From Erysipelotrichaceae bacterium (GTDB lineage Bacteria; Bacillota_I; Bacilli_A; Erysipelotrichales; Erysipelotrichaceae): DNA of 64,000 nt. The notes beneath the pieces are model-generated. The model was not told the DNA's origin and did no database searches. It saw only the letters and a program-made list of their open reading frames with translations. Position 1 is the first letter of the stretch. Each line of letters begins with the position of its first letter. Made by a program: the position numbers and the translations under genes. The stretch covers positions 124,001 through 188,000 of the forward strand of contig JALEZD010000018.1 in assembly GCA_022772735.1 (NCBI GenBank), in the 5' to 3' direction. Positions 28,353 through 37,618 of the stretch are shown in pieces.

Positions 28353-29279
28353 CTATTTAAGTTTAATCGCTTTAACTCTATTATACAACTCATTAACCTT
28401 TTCTCTTGTCGCAAGACCTTTTGAATAATATGTCGCAAACCCACAACAAGATGCAAACTTAAAACTATCTACAACATCAATAGTTCTAAGTGAATTCATA
28501 ATAAACCCAGCAACAATGCTATCATTTGTTCCTACAGTATTTATTATTTCACCCTGCTGTATAACATCTGTATAATATATACCTTCTTTACACTTAAATA
28601 TAGCACCTTTTTCTCCTAATTGAACAATTATATTTTGAGCTCCTAGACTATATAGCTTATCTAATGGCTCAAACAAATTTTCCAAATTATCCATATCAAT
28701 TTTAATATTTAATATTTCTTCAATTTCTTTTATGTTTGGTCTAATTAAATAAGGGTTAAATTTTAAACACTTTTTAATAATAGTAGTATTTGTATCAAGC
28801 ACTACCTTTACATTTCTACTTGATATATCTTTTATCATTAATTCTACTTCATCTAACAAGTATTCATGGGCATTACCTGCAAAAACAAATATATCCCCCT
28901 TATCAACAACTTCCAATTTTTTTATAAGTGAATGCATATTTTCAACAGTTATTGATGGTCCATTTGCATTTAAATCTATTTCTTGTTTTCCTTTTAATTT
29001 TAAATTTATTCTTGTATGACCATCAATATATGTAAATCTTGGTTGAATATATTCATATTTTAGTAATAAATCAATAAAAAACTGTTTAGTAAATCCACCT
29101 AAAAAACCAAATGCTTTTGATGGAACCATTAAATTATTTAAAACTATTGAAACATTTATACCCTTTCCACCTGCTTCATAGTATTCTAAATTACTTCTAT
29201 TTGTTTGACTGTTTTTTAAATCACCTTCAAATTCCATATAGTAATCTAAAGATGGGTTTAATGTACAAGTATAGATCAT
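28353..29279 (-). CDS. fruK: 1-phosphofructokinase family sugar kinase (PfkB)
   Basis: A 308-residue PfkB kinase. The start YTCTLNPSLDYYMEF and GGKGINVSIVLNNL are FruK/LacC signatures. The C-terminal ATP site reads VGTNDSIVAGF, with NDS where most members have GDS; the catalytic Asp is retained. It probably phosphorylates fructose-1-phosphate or tagatose-6-phosphate. No PTS or fruR gene is beside it, so the substrate is inferred only from family. It overlaps pepT by one base. Confidence 0.8.
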   Translation of the reverse strand: MIYTCTLNPSLDYYMEFEGDLKNSQTNRSNLEYYEAGGKGINVSIVLNNLMVPSKAFGFLGGFTKQFFIDLLLKYEYIQPRFTYIDGHTRINLKLKGKQEIDLNANGPSITVENMHSLIKKLEVVDKGDIFVFAGNAHEYLLDEVELMIKDISSRNVKVVLDTNTTIIKKCLKFNPYLIRPNIKEIEEILNIKIDMDNLENLFEPLDKLYSLGAQNIIVQLGEKGAIFKCKEGIYYTDVIQQGEIINTVGTNDSIVAGFIMNSLRTIDVVDSFKFASCCGFATYYSKGLATREKVNELYNRVKAIKLK

Positions 29280-30496
29280 TATTTTTCCCCTACTAATTTC
29301 ACTATTTCAACAATTAATTCAACAGATTTTTCCAGCTGTGTCAAATTACAATATTCATATGGTCCATGGAAGTTTCCTCCTCCAGTTCCAAGATTTGGAC
29401 ATGGTAACCCATCATAGGTTAATCTTGCTCCATCAGTTCCGCCCCTTATACTTTTAACTTTAGGTGAAACTCCTATATTGCTTAATGCTTGTTTGGCCAA
29501 ATCAATAATTTCCATTTTATCTTTTAAAATTTCATACATATTCCTATATGATTCTTCAATTTTAACTTTTACTCTTTCTTCTTTATATTTTGTATTCATG
29601 AAATCCTTTATGTTTTCAAAAAGTTTAATTTGTTCATTGAACTCACATAAATCATGATTTCTAATAATATAATGCATTCTAGCATTTGAGCAATCACCTT
29701 CAATATTATTTATATGGTTAAATCCTTCTTTATCTTCTGTATGTTCTGGTCTTTTAAAAACCGGTAAATAACTATGAAATTCCATCGCAAGATTAATCGC
29801 ATTAACCATTTTATTTTTTGCAGATCCTGGGTGAATACTTTTTCCAGTAATAACCACTTCAGCACTTGCCGCATTGAAATTTTCATACTCAATATAACTT
29901 ATATCATCTCCATCAAGAGTATACGCAAAATCACAATTAAAATCTTTAATGTTAAAATGATCTGCACCCCTACCTATTTCTTCATCAACACTAAAACCTA
30001 CCATTACATCTCCATGTTTTATTTCAGGATGTTCAATCAAATACTTACACGCTTGTATTATTGCAGCAATACCTGCTTTATCATCTGCACCTAAAAGTGT
30101 ATTTCCATCACTAACCATGATATTATCACCAATAAATTTTTTGAATTGTGGAAACTCATCAACTTTGATAATTCTTTCATCATTTAGTTTTATATCTTTA
30201 CCATCATAATTATAAATAATTCTAGGATTAACATTTGTTCCACTAAAATCAGGTGAAGTATCCATATGTGCAATAAAACCAACTGTATCTATTTTTTTTG
30301 TAGTATTTGAGGGTATTTTTCCATATACATATCCAAACTCATCTACATACACATTACTAAAACCAAGCTCAATCATCTCATCTTTTAAAACATATGCTAA
30401 ATCAAACTGCTTTTTACTTGAAGGAGTTGTATCACTTTCATAATCCGCAGTTGTATCAATCTTTGTATATTTAATTAATCTTTCATATAATTCCAT
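29279..30496 (-). CDS. pepT: Peptidase T (tripeptide aminopeptidase)
   Basis: A 405-residue M20 metallopeptidase. The zinc ligands are shown by IAHMDTSPDFSG, LGADDKAGIAA, DEEIGRGADHF and the closing GTGGGNFHGPYEYC. It removes N-terminal residues from tripeptides. The chosen start (30496, MELYERLIKY) has AAGGAGA upstream; an ATG at 30529 would add 11 non-family residues. Confidence 0.95.
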   Translation of the reverse strand: MELYERLIKYTKIDTTADYESDTTPSSKKQFDLAYVLKDEMIELGFSNVYVDEFGYVYGKIPSNTTKKIDTVGFIAHMDTSPDFSGTNVNPRIIYNYDGKDIKLNDERIIKVDEFPQFKKFIGDNIMVSDGNTLLGADDKAGIAAIIQACKYLIEHPEIKHGDVMVGFSVDEEIGRGADHFNIKDFNCDFAYTLDGDDISYIEYENFNAASAEVVITGKSIHPGSAKNKMVNAINLAMEFHSYLPVFKRPEHTEDKEGFNHINNIEGDCSNARMHYIIRNHDLCEFNEQIKLFENIKDFMNTKYKEERVKVKIEESYRNMYEILKDKMEIIDLAKQALSNIGVSPKVKSIRGGTDGARLTYDGLPCPNLGTGGGNFHGPYEYCNLTQLEKSVELIVEIVKLVGEK

Positions 30497-30550
30497 AAAA
30501 AAATCTCCTTTTATATTATGATACAACATATGTGTTATTTATTTAAATAA

Positions 30551-30613
30551 AAAAGAAAGTAAAAACTGAACTAAATTCCAAAATTAGGATAACCTAATGA
30601 AAGTGTTCAGTTT
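30551..30613 (-). terminator. Terminator downstream of typA
   Basis: A branched hairpin: outer stem AAACTGAAC (30563-30571) with GTTCAGTTT (30605-30613), inner stem ATTAGG/CCTAAT (30583-30598), then a T-rich minus-strand tail. Confidence 0.75.
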
Positions 30614-30620
30614 GAACTCT

Positions 30621-32447
30621 TTATTCGTCAATTTTGCCAATCTTTCTTAAATAATGCTTTCTTTCAAGATTAGTTAAATATTTTTTTCTAATTCTAATAT
30701 CTGTTGGAGTCAATTCTACTAATTCATCATCATTAATAAATTCAATAGCTTCTTCCATACTCATAACTTTGTGTGGTACAAGTTTCATCGCTTCGTCACT
30801 ACCAGTAGATCTTATTGCAGTCATCTTTTTATTTTTAATTGGATTTACTTCCATATCCATGTTTCTTGATGACATACCAATTACCATTCCCTCATAAACA
30901 GGTGTTTGTGGACCAATGAATAATTGACCTCTTTCTTGTATGTTCCATAGTGCATAAGTCATTGCAGTTCCTGCTTCTGTTGAAATAAGTGCACCATTTT
31001 CTCTTTGAGATATTTCCCCTTTATATGGTTCATATCCATGTAATCTTCTAACCATAGTTCCTTCACCATGAGTATCATTTATAAACTCACTTCTATATCC
31101 TAAAAGTCCTCTTGTTGGAACTAAATATTCAATTCTTGTGTATGTTCCTTCATCAACAATATCAACCATCATTCCTTTTCTTAAATTAAGTTTAGATATT
31201 ATTGAGCCTGAATATTCACTTGGAACACTACATACTACCTCTTCTACTGGTTCATGTAATACACCATCAACCCTATGGAAAATAACTTCAGGTTTACTTA
31301 CTGCAACTTCATAACCTTCTCTTCTCATATTTTCCAAAAGAATTGTCAAATGTAGTTCTCCACGCCCTGAAACTTTAAAACTATCAGTTGAGTCTGTTTC
31401 TTCCACTTTTAAACCAACATTAACTTCAAGCTCTTTTTCCAATCTTTCTCTTATGTTTCTACTAGTAACATATTTACCACTTTTTCCTGCAAAAGGTGAA
31501 GAATTAACCATAAAATTCATTGATAAGGTAGGCTCTTCTATAGTTATCATTGGCATAGGATTTACTGTATCACCATCGTTTATAGTATCACCAATAGATA
31601 TATCTGGAATTCCAGAAATCATAACAATTTCTCCACATTGCGCTTCTTCAACTGCAACTTTACTTAATCCCTTATATACAAAAACTTGATTTACTTTTGC
31701 TTTTTTATTCTTTTGATCTGGATCACAAACCGTATATTGTCTACCTTCTTTAATTGTTCCTGAATATATTCTTCCTATCCCTAATCTTCCAATATAATCA
31801 TCATAGGCAAGTGCAGAAATTTGTAATTTTAATTGTTCATTTCTTAAATCAGGGAAATATGTTGTATGTTTTAAAATAGTTTCAAATAGAGGTATTATAT
31901 CGTTATTTTCATCGTCAGGATTATATCTAACAATGCCTTCTCTAGCTATTCCATAAAGAATTGGAAAATCTAATTGTTGATCATTTGCATTCAAATCTAA
32001 GAATAAATCATATACTTCATCAACAACTTTAGCAGCTCTTTGATCTTTTTTATCAATTTTATTTATTAACAAAATTGGTTTTAATCCAATTTCTAAAGAT
32101 TTTTGTAGCACAAATCTTGTTTGTGGCATTGGTCCTTCACTTGAATCAACAAGTAAAATTACCGTATCTACCGTTCTAATAATTCTTTCTACTTCACTAG
32201 AAAAATCCGCATGACCTGGAGTATCAACAATGTTAATTTTGTAATCTTTATAAGTTACTGAACAGTTTTTAGAATAGATTGTAATTCCTCTTTCTCTTTC
32301 TAAATCGTTGCTATCCATAACACAATCTACTGGTGTTTCATTTTGTTTAAATACATGACTTTGTGATAAAAAAGCATCTACAAGAGTTGATTTACCTGCA
32401 TCTACGTGTGCAATAACTGCAATATTAATAATCTTTTGAAAATCCAT
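30621..32447 (-). CDS. typA: Translational GTPase TypA/BipA
   Basis: A 608-residue ribosome-associated GTPase. G1 AHVDAGKST (about 14-22), G2 region ERERGITIYSKN, G3 DTPGHADFSSEVERI, G4 NKIDKKDQ. The C-terminal part carries the EF-G-like domain and the TypA-specific tail ending LRKIGKIDE. It assists large-subunit assembly and stress adaptation. A TAGGAGG site precedes the ATG. It stands alone with its own terminator. Confidence 0.97.
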   Translation of the reverse strand: MDFQKIINIAVIAHVDAGKSTLVDAFLSQSHVFKQNETPVDCVMDSNDLERERGITIYSKNCSVTYKDYKINIVDTPGHADFSSEVERIIRTVDTVILLVDSSEGPMPQTRFVLQKSLEIGLKPILLINKIDKKDQRAAKVVDEVYDLFLDLNANDQQLDFPILYGIAREGIVRYNPDDENNDIIPLFETILKHTTYFPDLRNEQLKLQISALAYDDYIGRLGIGRIYSGTIKEGRQYTVCDPDQKNKKAKVNQVFVYKGLSKVAVEEAQCGEIVMISGIPDISIGDTINDGDTVNPMPMITIEEPTLSMNFMVNSSPFAGKSGKYVTSRNIRERLEKELEVNVGLKVEETDSTDSFKVSGRGELHLTILLENMRREGYEVAVSKPEVIFHRVDGVLHEPVEEVVCSVPSEYSGSIISKLNLRKGMMVDIVDEGTYTRIEYLVPTRGLLGYRSEFINDTHGEGTMVRRLHGYEPYKGEISQRENGALISTEAGTAMTYALWNIQERGQLFIGPQTPVYEGMVIGMSSRNMDMEVNPIKNKKMTAIRSTGSDEAMKLVPHKVMSMEEAIEFINDDELVELTPTDIRIRKKYLTNLERKHYLRKIGKIDE

Positions 32448-32509
32448 GACATACCTCCTAGTAACTTAAAGATTATACTCGCATTTTTTTAACATTACAA
32501 ATATTATCC

Positions 32510-33775
32510 TTATTTTTTTGATTTATTCACAATTATTTTCATTAAACTTACAAGCAATATCATAATTATAATAAACGCAAAAATTTTCATTTTATTATTA
32601 ATTACAAACCAAAAAAGTACAGTTAATATATATGCAATAAATTGTTTTTCAATATCTTTTGATGGATATAAGCTTGTTTCATAAATAATATTATCATTTT
32701 CTAGTATTTTAAGTGTTCCAACTACATCATCTACAGAAATAGGTGCATTTATTGACTTTTCTGAATCAACAACCACTTTTACATTTGAAGAATTATTAAC
32801 TATTCTATTAATCTCTTCTGTAGCTTTTATTTCTACTTTTTTATGATTAAAATTAAAATTTACGGGAATTTCTAAAATTACGTCATTCTCATTGTAAAAA
32901 ACTTTTTTGTGAAAATTGTTATAGTAATAATTGTATATTATTTCAGCATCTAATACATGACTTGGTATTTCTCTTGAAATCCATGCATGTGCACTTATAA
33001 GCGCATACCTTACACCATCTTTTTCTGCAATAGATGCCAAACAATATCTAGCTTGATTGGTGTATCCACTTTTTGCGCCAAGAAAACCATCAATACTAAC
33101 ATTGTACTTTAATTTAGAATCATTATTAATATACTTAAACACTGTTGATACCATTTCTATACCATTTGGATTACTATTTATTGGAATAGAAGTGTGTGTT
33201 TTACTTTTAAAAATTGTTGACCATAATTCATTTTTAAGACCATATTCCATTAATTTAGCAATATCTTGTAAAGTTGAATAATGATTATCATCATGTAATC
33301 CAGTTACATTTTTGAAATTTGTATTCGTCATCCCAATTTCTTTTGCTTTATTATTCATTAATTCAACATAATTTTCTAAATTACCACTTACATAATAAGC
33401 CAGTGCATTTGTACAATCTGCCCCTGATGGCAAATTGACTCCATACATCAAATCCAATAGTCTAGGCTCATCACCTACTTTAAATCCAGCTTGTGAAGCA
33501 TTTGCTTCATTTAATCCTCTAAGCATTTCATCAGTTATTGTTATTGTTTCTTCGGGATTTGAAATATTTTCTATCGCAACAATCAAGGTCATCATTTTTG
33601 TCATTGATGCAGGATATATTTTTTCATTTGAACCTTTATCAATTAATACTTGTTTATTGTCTAAATCATATAAATAAACATAATCACTTACATATTCTAT
33701 TTCTTCACCATAAACATTCAAAAAATTTGTAAAAAAACAAAATATAACAACTATTATTGTCAATAATCTTTTCAT
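32510..33775 (-). CDS. D-alanyl-D-alanine carboxypeptidase (serine type, PBP5-like)
   Basis: A 421-residue S11 peptidase. It has a signal peptide (residues 1-24, ending VYGEE), the SXXK motif in YPASMTKMM, the second motif around LPSGADCTNA, and the KSG box KSGYTNQ. The C-terminal beta domain is followed by a membrane anchor (about residues 395-415) and a basic tail, as in DacF/PBP5. It removes the terminal D-Ala of peptidoglycan. Confidence 0.93.
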   Translation of the reverse strand: MKRLLTIIVVIFCFFTNFLNVYGEEIEYVSDYVYLYDLDNKQVLIDKGSNEKIYPASMTKMMTLIVAIENISNPEETITITDEMLRGLNEANASQAGFKVGDEPRLLDLMYGVNLPSGADCTNALAYYVSGNLENYVELMNNKAKEIGMTNTNFKNVTGLHDDNHYSTLQDIAKLMEYGLKNELWSTIFKSKTHTSIPINSNPNGIEMVSTVFKYINNDSKLKYNVSIDGFLGAKSGYTNQARYCLASIAEKDGVRYALISAHAWISREIPSHVLDAEIIYNYYYNNFHKKVFYNENDVILEIPVNFNFNHKKVEIKATEEINRIVNNSSNVKVVVDSEKSINAPISVDDVVGTLKILENDNIIYETSLYPSKDIEKQFIAYILTVLFWFVINNKMKIFAFIIIMILLVSLMKIIVNKSKK

Positions 33776-33842
33776 AAAACACCTCTTTTTTTATTATACT
33801 AGTTTTTGACTATATTTTAAGTTTAATTTATAATTAGCACAT

Positions 33843-33926
33843 GCGCCAATGGTGGAATGGCAGACACGCACGCTTGAGGGGCGTTTGAGGAAACTCGTGC
33901 AAGTTCAAGTCTTGTTTGGCGCACCA
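33843..33926 (+). tRNA. tRNA-Leu (anticodon GAG)
   Basis: Acceptor GCGCCAA pairs with TTGGCGC, the D-arm runs through GGTGGAATGG, the anticodon GAG is at 33876-33878 in the loop TTGAGGG, a long variable arm (GAG-GAAA-CTC) marks a class II tRNA, the T-arm has GTTCAAGT, and CCA is encoded (33924-33926). Leucine follows from the anticodon and long variable arm. Confidence 0.93.
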
Positions 33927-33936
33927 TATATAACTT

Positions 33937-33962
33937 AATAACCTTAATTAGGTTATTTTTTT
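33937..33962 (+). terminator. Terminator after tRNA-Leu
   Basis: AATAACCT (33937-33944), five-base loop, AGGTTATT (33950-33957), then a T run. Confidence 0.85.
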
Positions 33963-34034
33963 GAAATAAAATCAAAGTTAGTGTAATTTAACTCATTAAT
34001 TGTATAATTGTTATTATAGAAAGAAGGATTAAAA

Positions 34035-35147
34035 ATGATTAAAGCTAATATTATCTCAGGATTTTTAGGGGCAGGTAAAACTACTCTAATATCTAAACTT
34101 ATAAAAGAAGCATTCTCTGATGAAAAAGTTGTACTAATTGAAAATGAATTTGGAGAAATTGGTATTGATGGTGGTTTTTTAAAAGAATCAGGAATAGTAA
34201 TTAACGAAATGAACTCTGGTTGTATTTGTTGTAGTTTAGTAGGTGATTTTGAAGAATCACTAAAAGAAGTAATTAGAACATATAATCCAACAAGAATTAT
34301 TATAGAACCATCAGGTGTTGGTAAATTATCTGATGTTATTAAAGCAGTTAAATCTGTTGATGGAATTGAAATATCTAGCTACTCTACTGTTGTTGATACA
34401 AATAAAGCTAGAATATATTCTAAAAATTTTAAAGAATTTTTCATTGATCAAGTTGAAACTGCTTCATGTGTTATTTTAAGTAAAACTAAAAATGCAGAAC
34501 TTGAAAAACTAAAAGAAACTGTAGAAATTGTAAAACTACTTAATCCATTAGGAAGAGTAATAACAACTGATTGGGATTTACTAAATGGTAAAGAAATATT
34601 AAAAGTAATGGAAGGTAGTGTTGACTTATTTAAACATGAATGTGGTTGTAGCTATCATGATGAACATCATCATGAACACGAATGTGGTTGTAGCCACCAT
34701 GATGAACATCATCACGAACATAAATGTGGTTGTAGCCACCATGATGAACATCATCACGAACACGAATGTGGTTGTGGACACCATGATGAACATCATCATG
34801 AACAAGAATGTGGTTGTAGCCATCATGATGAACATCATCACAAACATGAATGTGGTTGTAATCACCATCACCATCATGCTGAAGAACATTTTACAAGTAT
34901 AGGAATGGAAACGATTAATAAATATTCTAAAGAAGATTTAAAAAATATATTATCGCAGTTAGACAACAACATTTTGAGAGCTAAAGGTATAGTTCAAGAT
35001 TATGATGGAAAATGGTTATTCTTTGATTTTGTTCCAGAAGAAATAAATATTAGAGAAGGAAATCCAAGCTATACTGGTTTAATAACAGTAATTGGTACTA
35101 AAGATACAGATATTGATAGTATAAAAAAACTGTTTGGAGTTAAATAA
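34035..35147 (+). CDS. COG0523 (CobW/YjiA-type) GTPase with a His/Cys-rich metal-binding linker
   Basis: A 370-residue P-loop GTPase of the metallochaperone type. Walker A GFLGAGKTT (residues 9-17), the switch ENEFGEIGIDGG, and the diagnostic CXCC motif (GCICCS, Cys63, Cys65, Cys66). Between the GTPase and the C-terminal domain lies an insert (residues 201-285) of six 14-residue units (HECGCSHHDEHHHE type), rich in His and Cys, expected to bind zinc or another transition metal. The C-terminal CobW_C domain begins near 290. It overlaps the next gene by one base, and its product probably delivers metal to a client; that role is inferred from the family. Confidence 0.9.
   Translation: MIKANIISGFLGAGKTTLISKLIKEAFSDEKVVLIENEFGEIGIDGGFLKESGIVINEMNSGCICCSLVGDFEESLKEVIRTYNPTRIIIEPSGVGKLSDVIKAVKSVDGIEISSYSTVVDTNKARIYSKNFKEFFIDQVETASCVILSKTKNAELEKLKETVEIVKLLNPLGRVITTDWDLLNGKEILKVMEGSVDLFKHECGCSYHDEHHHEHECGCSHHDEHHHEHKCGCSHHDEHHHEHECGCGHHDEHHHEQECGCSHHDEHHHKHECGCNHHHHHAEEHFTSIGMETINKYSKEDLKNILSQLDNNILRAKGIVQDYDGKWLFFDFVPEEINIREGNPSYTGLITVIGTKDTDIDSIKKLFGVK
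34635..34886 (+). repeat. Six tandem 42-bp repeats encoding metal-binding units
   Basis: Five near-identical 42-bp units and a shorter sixth encode 14-residue HxCGC-HHDEHHHE blocks in the COG0523 protein. Repeat number could change by slippage and so tune metal binding. Confidence 0.9.
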
Positions 35148-36085
35148 TGCCCGCATTAGTTTATGTAATAACTGGATTTTTAGATAGTGGGAAAACATCA
35201 CTTATAAAAGAAACACTTGAAGATGCTGAATTTACTGCAGACAACAACAAAACACTTATCATACAGTTTGAAGAAGGTGAAGTATCTTTTTCAAAAGATT
35301 GGCTGGATTCACACAATGCAGATTCAGTATCCCTAAATTTTGAAGAATTTAATGAAGAAAAAATGGAAGAATTGAATAAGCAGTTTTCTCCACAACAAAT
35401 ATTTATTGAATTAAACGGTTTAATATCTGTTGAACAATTTTTAAAAACTAAATTAATTAAAGGTTGGTTAATTGTACAAATACTTACAACTATAGATGCA
35501 TCAACATTTATTTCATATATGAATAACCTAAAATCATATATGTATGAGATTATCAAATATACACAAACAATAATATTTAATAGAGTTGATAAAAATATTT
35601 CTAAAAGAATACTAAGAAACAATATAAAAGCTGTAAATAGAGAAGCACAAATTATATATATAAATAAAGAAAATAAAGTTGAAAACTATGACATAAACGA
35701 CTTGCCATTTGATTTAACAAGTAATTGCATTGATATTAGTAATGATGATTATGGATTATGGTATATGGATGCTTTGGAAAATATGTCTAGATACAACAAT
35801 AAACAAATTATTATTAGAGGAAAGTTCTTAGAAAAAATCGAAAAATTACAACATTCGTTTATTTTAGGAAGATACGCAATGGTATGTTGTGCAAACGATA
35901 TGCAGCAAATTGCCATAACAGTTACTGGTGTTAATGTGTCACAAATGAAATTAAATGATTGGTACGAAGTTGAAGGAACATTGAGAAGTGTTGATAGAGG
36001 AGATGGCTCAAGTACACTTGTCTTATATGCTTCAAAAATTCAGACAACTTTAGCTCCACAATATGAATTTGTTGAATTTAATTAA
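35147..36085 (+). CDS. COG0523-like GTPase fused to a DUF1980 (YcgQ/TIGR03943-type) domain
   Basis: A 312-residue protein. Residues 1-200 are CobW-like: TGFLDSGKTSL (P-loop) and a NRVD motif (145-148) at the place of the guanine-specificity loop; the CXCC motif and CobW_C domain are absent. From about 207 the sequence resembles the C-terminal domain of YcgQ/DUF1980 proteins: LGRYAMVCCANDMQQIAITV (paired Cys at 247-248) and W-EVEGTL. In other Firmicutes YcgQ is paired with a YcgR permease and linked with zinc or other metal homeostasis. The preceding gene overlaps it by one base, giving a two-gene metal operon. Confidence 0.75.
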   Translation: MPALVYVITGFLDSGKTSLIKETLEDAEFTADNNKTLIIQFEEGEVSFSKDWLDSHNADSVSLNFEEFNEEKMEELNKQFSPQQIFIELNGLISVEQFLKTKLIKGWLIVQILTTIDASTFISYMNNLKSYMYEIIKYTQTIIFNRVDKNISKRILRNNIKAVNREAQIIYINKENKVENYDINDLPFDLTSNCIDISNDDYGLWYMDALENMSRYNNKQIIIRGKFLEKIEKLQHSFILGRYAMVCCANDMQQIAITVTGVNVSQMKLNDWYEVEGTLRSVDRGDGSSTLVLYASKIQTTLAPQYEFVEFN

Positions 36086-36147
36086 TACAAAAACCACTTC
36101 ATTGATATGTACAATAGTTATGGCATATCGAAGTGGTTTTTTGTATT
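36084..36147. terminator. Strong bidirectional terminator
   Basis: AATACAAAAACCACTTC (36084-36100) and the complementary GAAGTGGTTTTTTGTATT (36130-36147), with inner GATATG/CATATC. The A/T flanks allow termination both ways between convergent genes. Confidence 0.85.
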
Positions 36148-36170
36148 AACATTTATATAGGGAGAGAAGA

Positions 36171-36200
36171 AATCAATCAAATATAACTATTTGATTGGTT
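36171..36200. terminator. Second hairpin between convergent genes
   Basis: AATCAATCAAAT with ATTTGATTGGTT around six bases; probable extra terminator for the anti-sigma gene or the metal operon. The T tract is modest, so the assignment is tentative. Confidence 0.45.
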
Positions 36201-36258
36201 TTATTCTATATTTCTTTAGTGAAATCTATATGTATATATAGTGAAAATTTTGTGTAAC

Positions 36259-36972
36259 TTATCTATTATTTATTAAATATTCCGATATATTTCCATGTAT
36301 ATCTTTTACAAAAACCTTAAATGTTTCACCAGCATAATTATATGTAATAACATTTCCATTTATATATGGTTTAATAACTCCATTATCTCCTATTCCATAC
36401 GCACTTGAAACATCAATTTCACTAACATCACTATATGTTATGTTATATTGATTTCCAAAATTTGTACAAATATCAATAGTTGGACCAAGGTTATCCACAA
36501 TATTAACATTAACTACCTTTTCACTTATATTTCCAACACCATTCACAACTTTAACAGTATATTGTCCATTATTTTCTATTCCAATAATGTAATTGCCATT
36601 TTCAATTTGTGATTGAATTACGTTACCATTTTCATCAATTGCAAAAACTTCACGAACTCCCATTTTATTTGCTAAATCTAGCTTTATATAGGTAGAATCC
36701 AAATTATTTTCCACAACAACATTTTCAATTTTAGGAATATAAGTGCAATAAACAGCCAAAACAACACTTATACTTGCAAGCAAACCTGTGTTTAACACCA
36801 AACTATTTCTAATAAATTTTTGCTTTGTTTTAATTCTATTAAATTCTACATTTGAATTCATATTTTGTGATAGAAGAATTTCTTTTAAAATATCCAATGA
36901 TTTTTCTTCATCCATTTGTATTTCCTTAGAAGCTTCAACTAATGCATTCCTAATTTTTATTCCCTCAAACAT
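36259..36972 (-). CDS. Membrane-bound anti-sigma factor-like protein
   Basis: A 237-residue protein with a cytosolic N-terminus (residues 1-50), one membrane segment (about 53-70) and an extracytoplasmic part with beta-strand repeats (residues about 80-235; TVKVVNGVGNISEKVV, FKVFVKDIHGNISEY) resembling Ig-like domains. It follows the ECF sigma factor gene with a one-base overlap, so it is almost certainly the cognate anti-sigma factor. It lacks a visible zinc (HXXXCXXC) motif. The signal it senses is unknown. Confidence 0.75.
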   Translation of the reverse strand: MFEGIKIRNALVEASKEIQMDEEKSLDILKEILLSQNMNSNVEFNRIKTKQKFIRNSLVLNTGLLASISVVLAVYCTYIPKIENVVVENNLDSTYIKLDLANKMGVREVFAIDENGNVIQSQIENGNYIIGIENNGQYTVKVVNGVGNISEKVVNVNIVDNLGPTIDICTNFGNQYNITYSDVSEIDVSSAYGIGDNGVIKPYINGNVITYNYAGETFKVFVKDIHGNISEYLINNR

Positions 36973-37538
36973 TAAATAATCTCCCCTTTATTTTTCAAGT
37001 TTTCTTTAAGTATTTTCTTAGCCTTATTTAATCTACTTTTAACAGTTCCTATAGGAACTTCAATTGCCTCTGCAATCTCTTTTTCTTTCATATCCTTAAA
37101 ATATTTCATAATTACAACAATTCTCATTGGATATGGCAAATGTGAAATTAACTCATTAATCTCTTTTTTCTTTTCATTCTCCATTATTGTAAAAAGAGGA
37201 TTTGAATGTGGATTTTCATCTACAATATTTGTTATTTCATCATCAGAAATATTAATATTTTTTTCCTTTTCAATTATTTTTAATGCAATTCTATAGTTTA
37301 TCTTGTTTAGCCATGAAACAAACAGTTTTTCATCTTTTAATGTATTGATATATTTTAAAGCATGCATATAGGTTTCTTGTACAACATCATAAGCTAAATT
37401 TTCATCATGGGTTAAATAAATAGAGAAAAAATAAACACTTTGATATGTCATTTCATATAGACTAGAAAAAGCGTTTGAATCACCATTTTTTACCTTAATA
37501 ACTAAATTTTTTATTTCGTTATGATTAATTGCAGACAT
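36972..37538 (-). CDS. ECF-type RNA polymerase sigma factor
   Basis: A 188-residue sigma-70 family protein of ECF length. Region 2 (YDVVQETYMHALKYI, LFVSWLNKINYRIALKII) and region 4 (PMRIVVIMKYFKDMKEKEIAEAIEVPIGTVKSRLNKAKKIL split across helices, with the TVKSRL recognition helix) are complete. It directly precedes the anti-sigma gene. Target promoters are not known. Confidence 0.93.
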   Translation of the reverse strand: MSAINHNEIKNLVIKVKNGDSNAFSSLYEMTYQSVYFFSIYLTHDENLAYDVVQETYMHALKYINTLKDEKLFVSWLNKINYRIALKIIEKEKNINISDDEITNIVDENPHSNPLFTIMENEKKKEINELISHLPYPMRIVVIMKYFKDMKEKEIAEAIEVPIGTVKSRLNKAKKILKENLKNKGEII

Positions 37539-37618
37539 AAAACAAAATTTTCCCCTATTGCAATTAATTATACATTATTTATATATAAAAATCATGTATA
37601 ATTATACTGAGGTAGCAT

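Noticed and set aside
34618-34902. Methionine/valine-rich open frames on both strands across the His/Cys repeats
   Set aside because: They are shadows of the 42-bp repeat read in the wrong frame.
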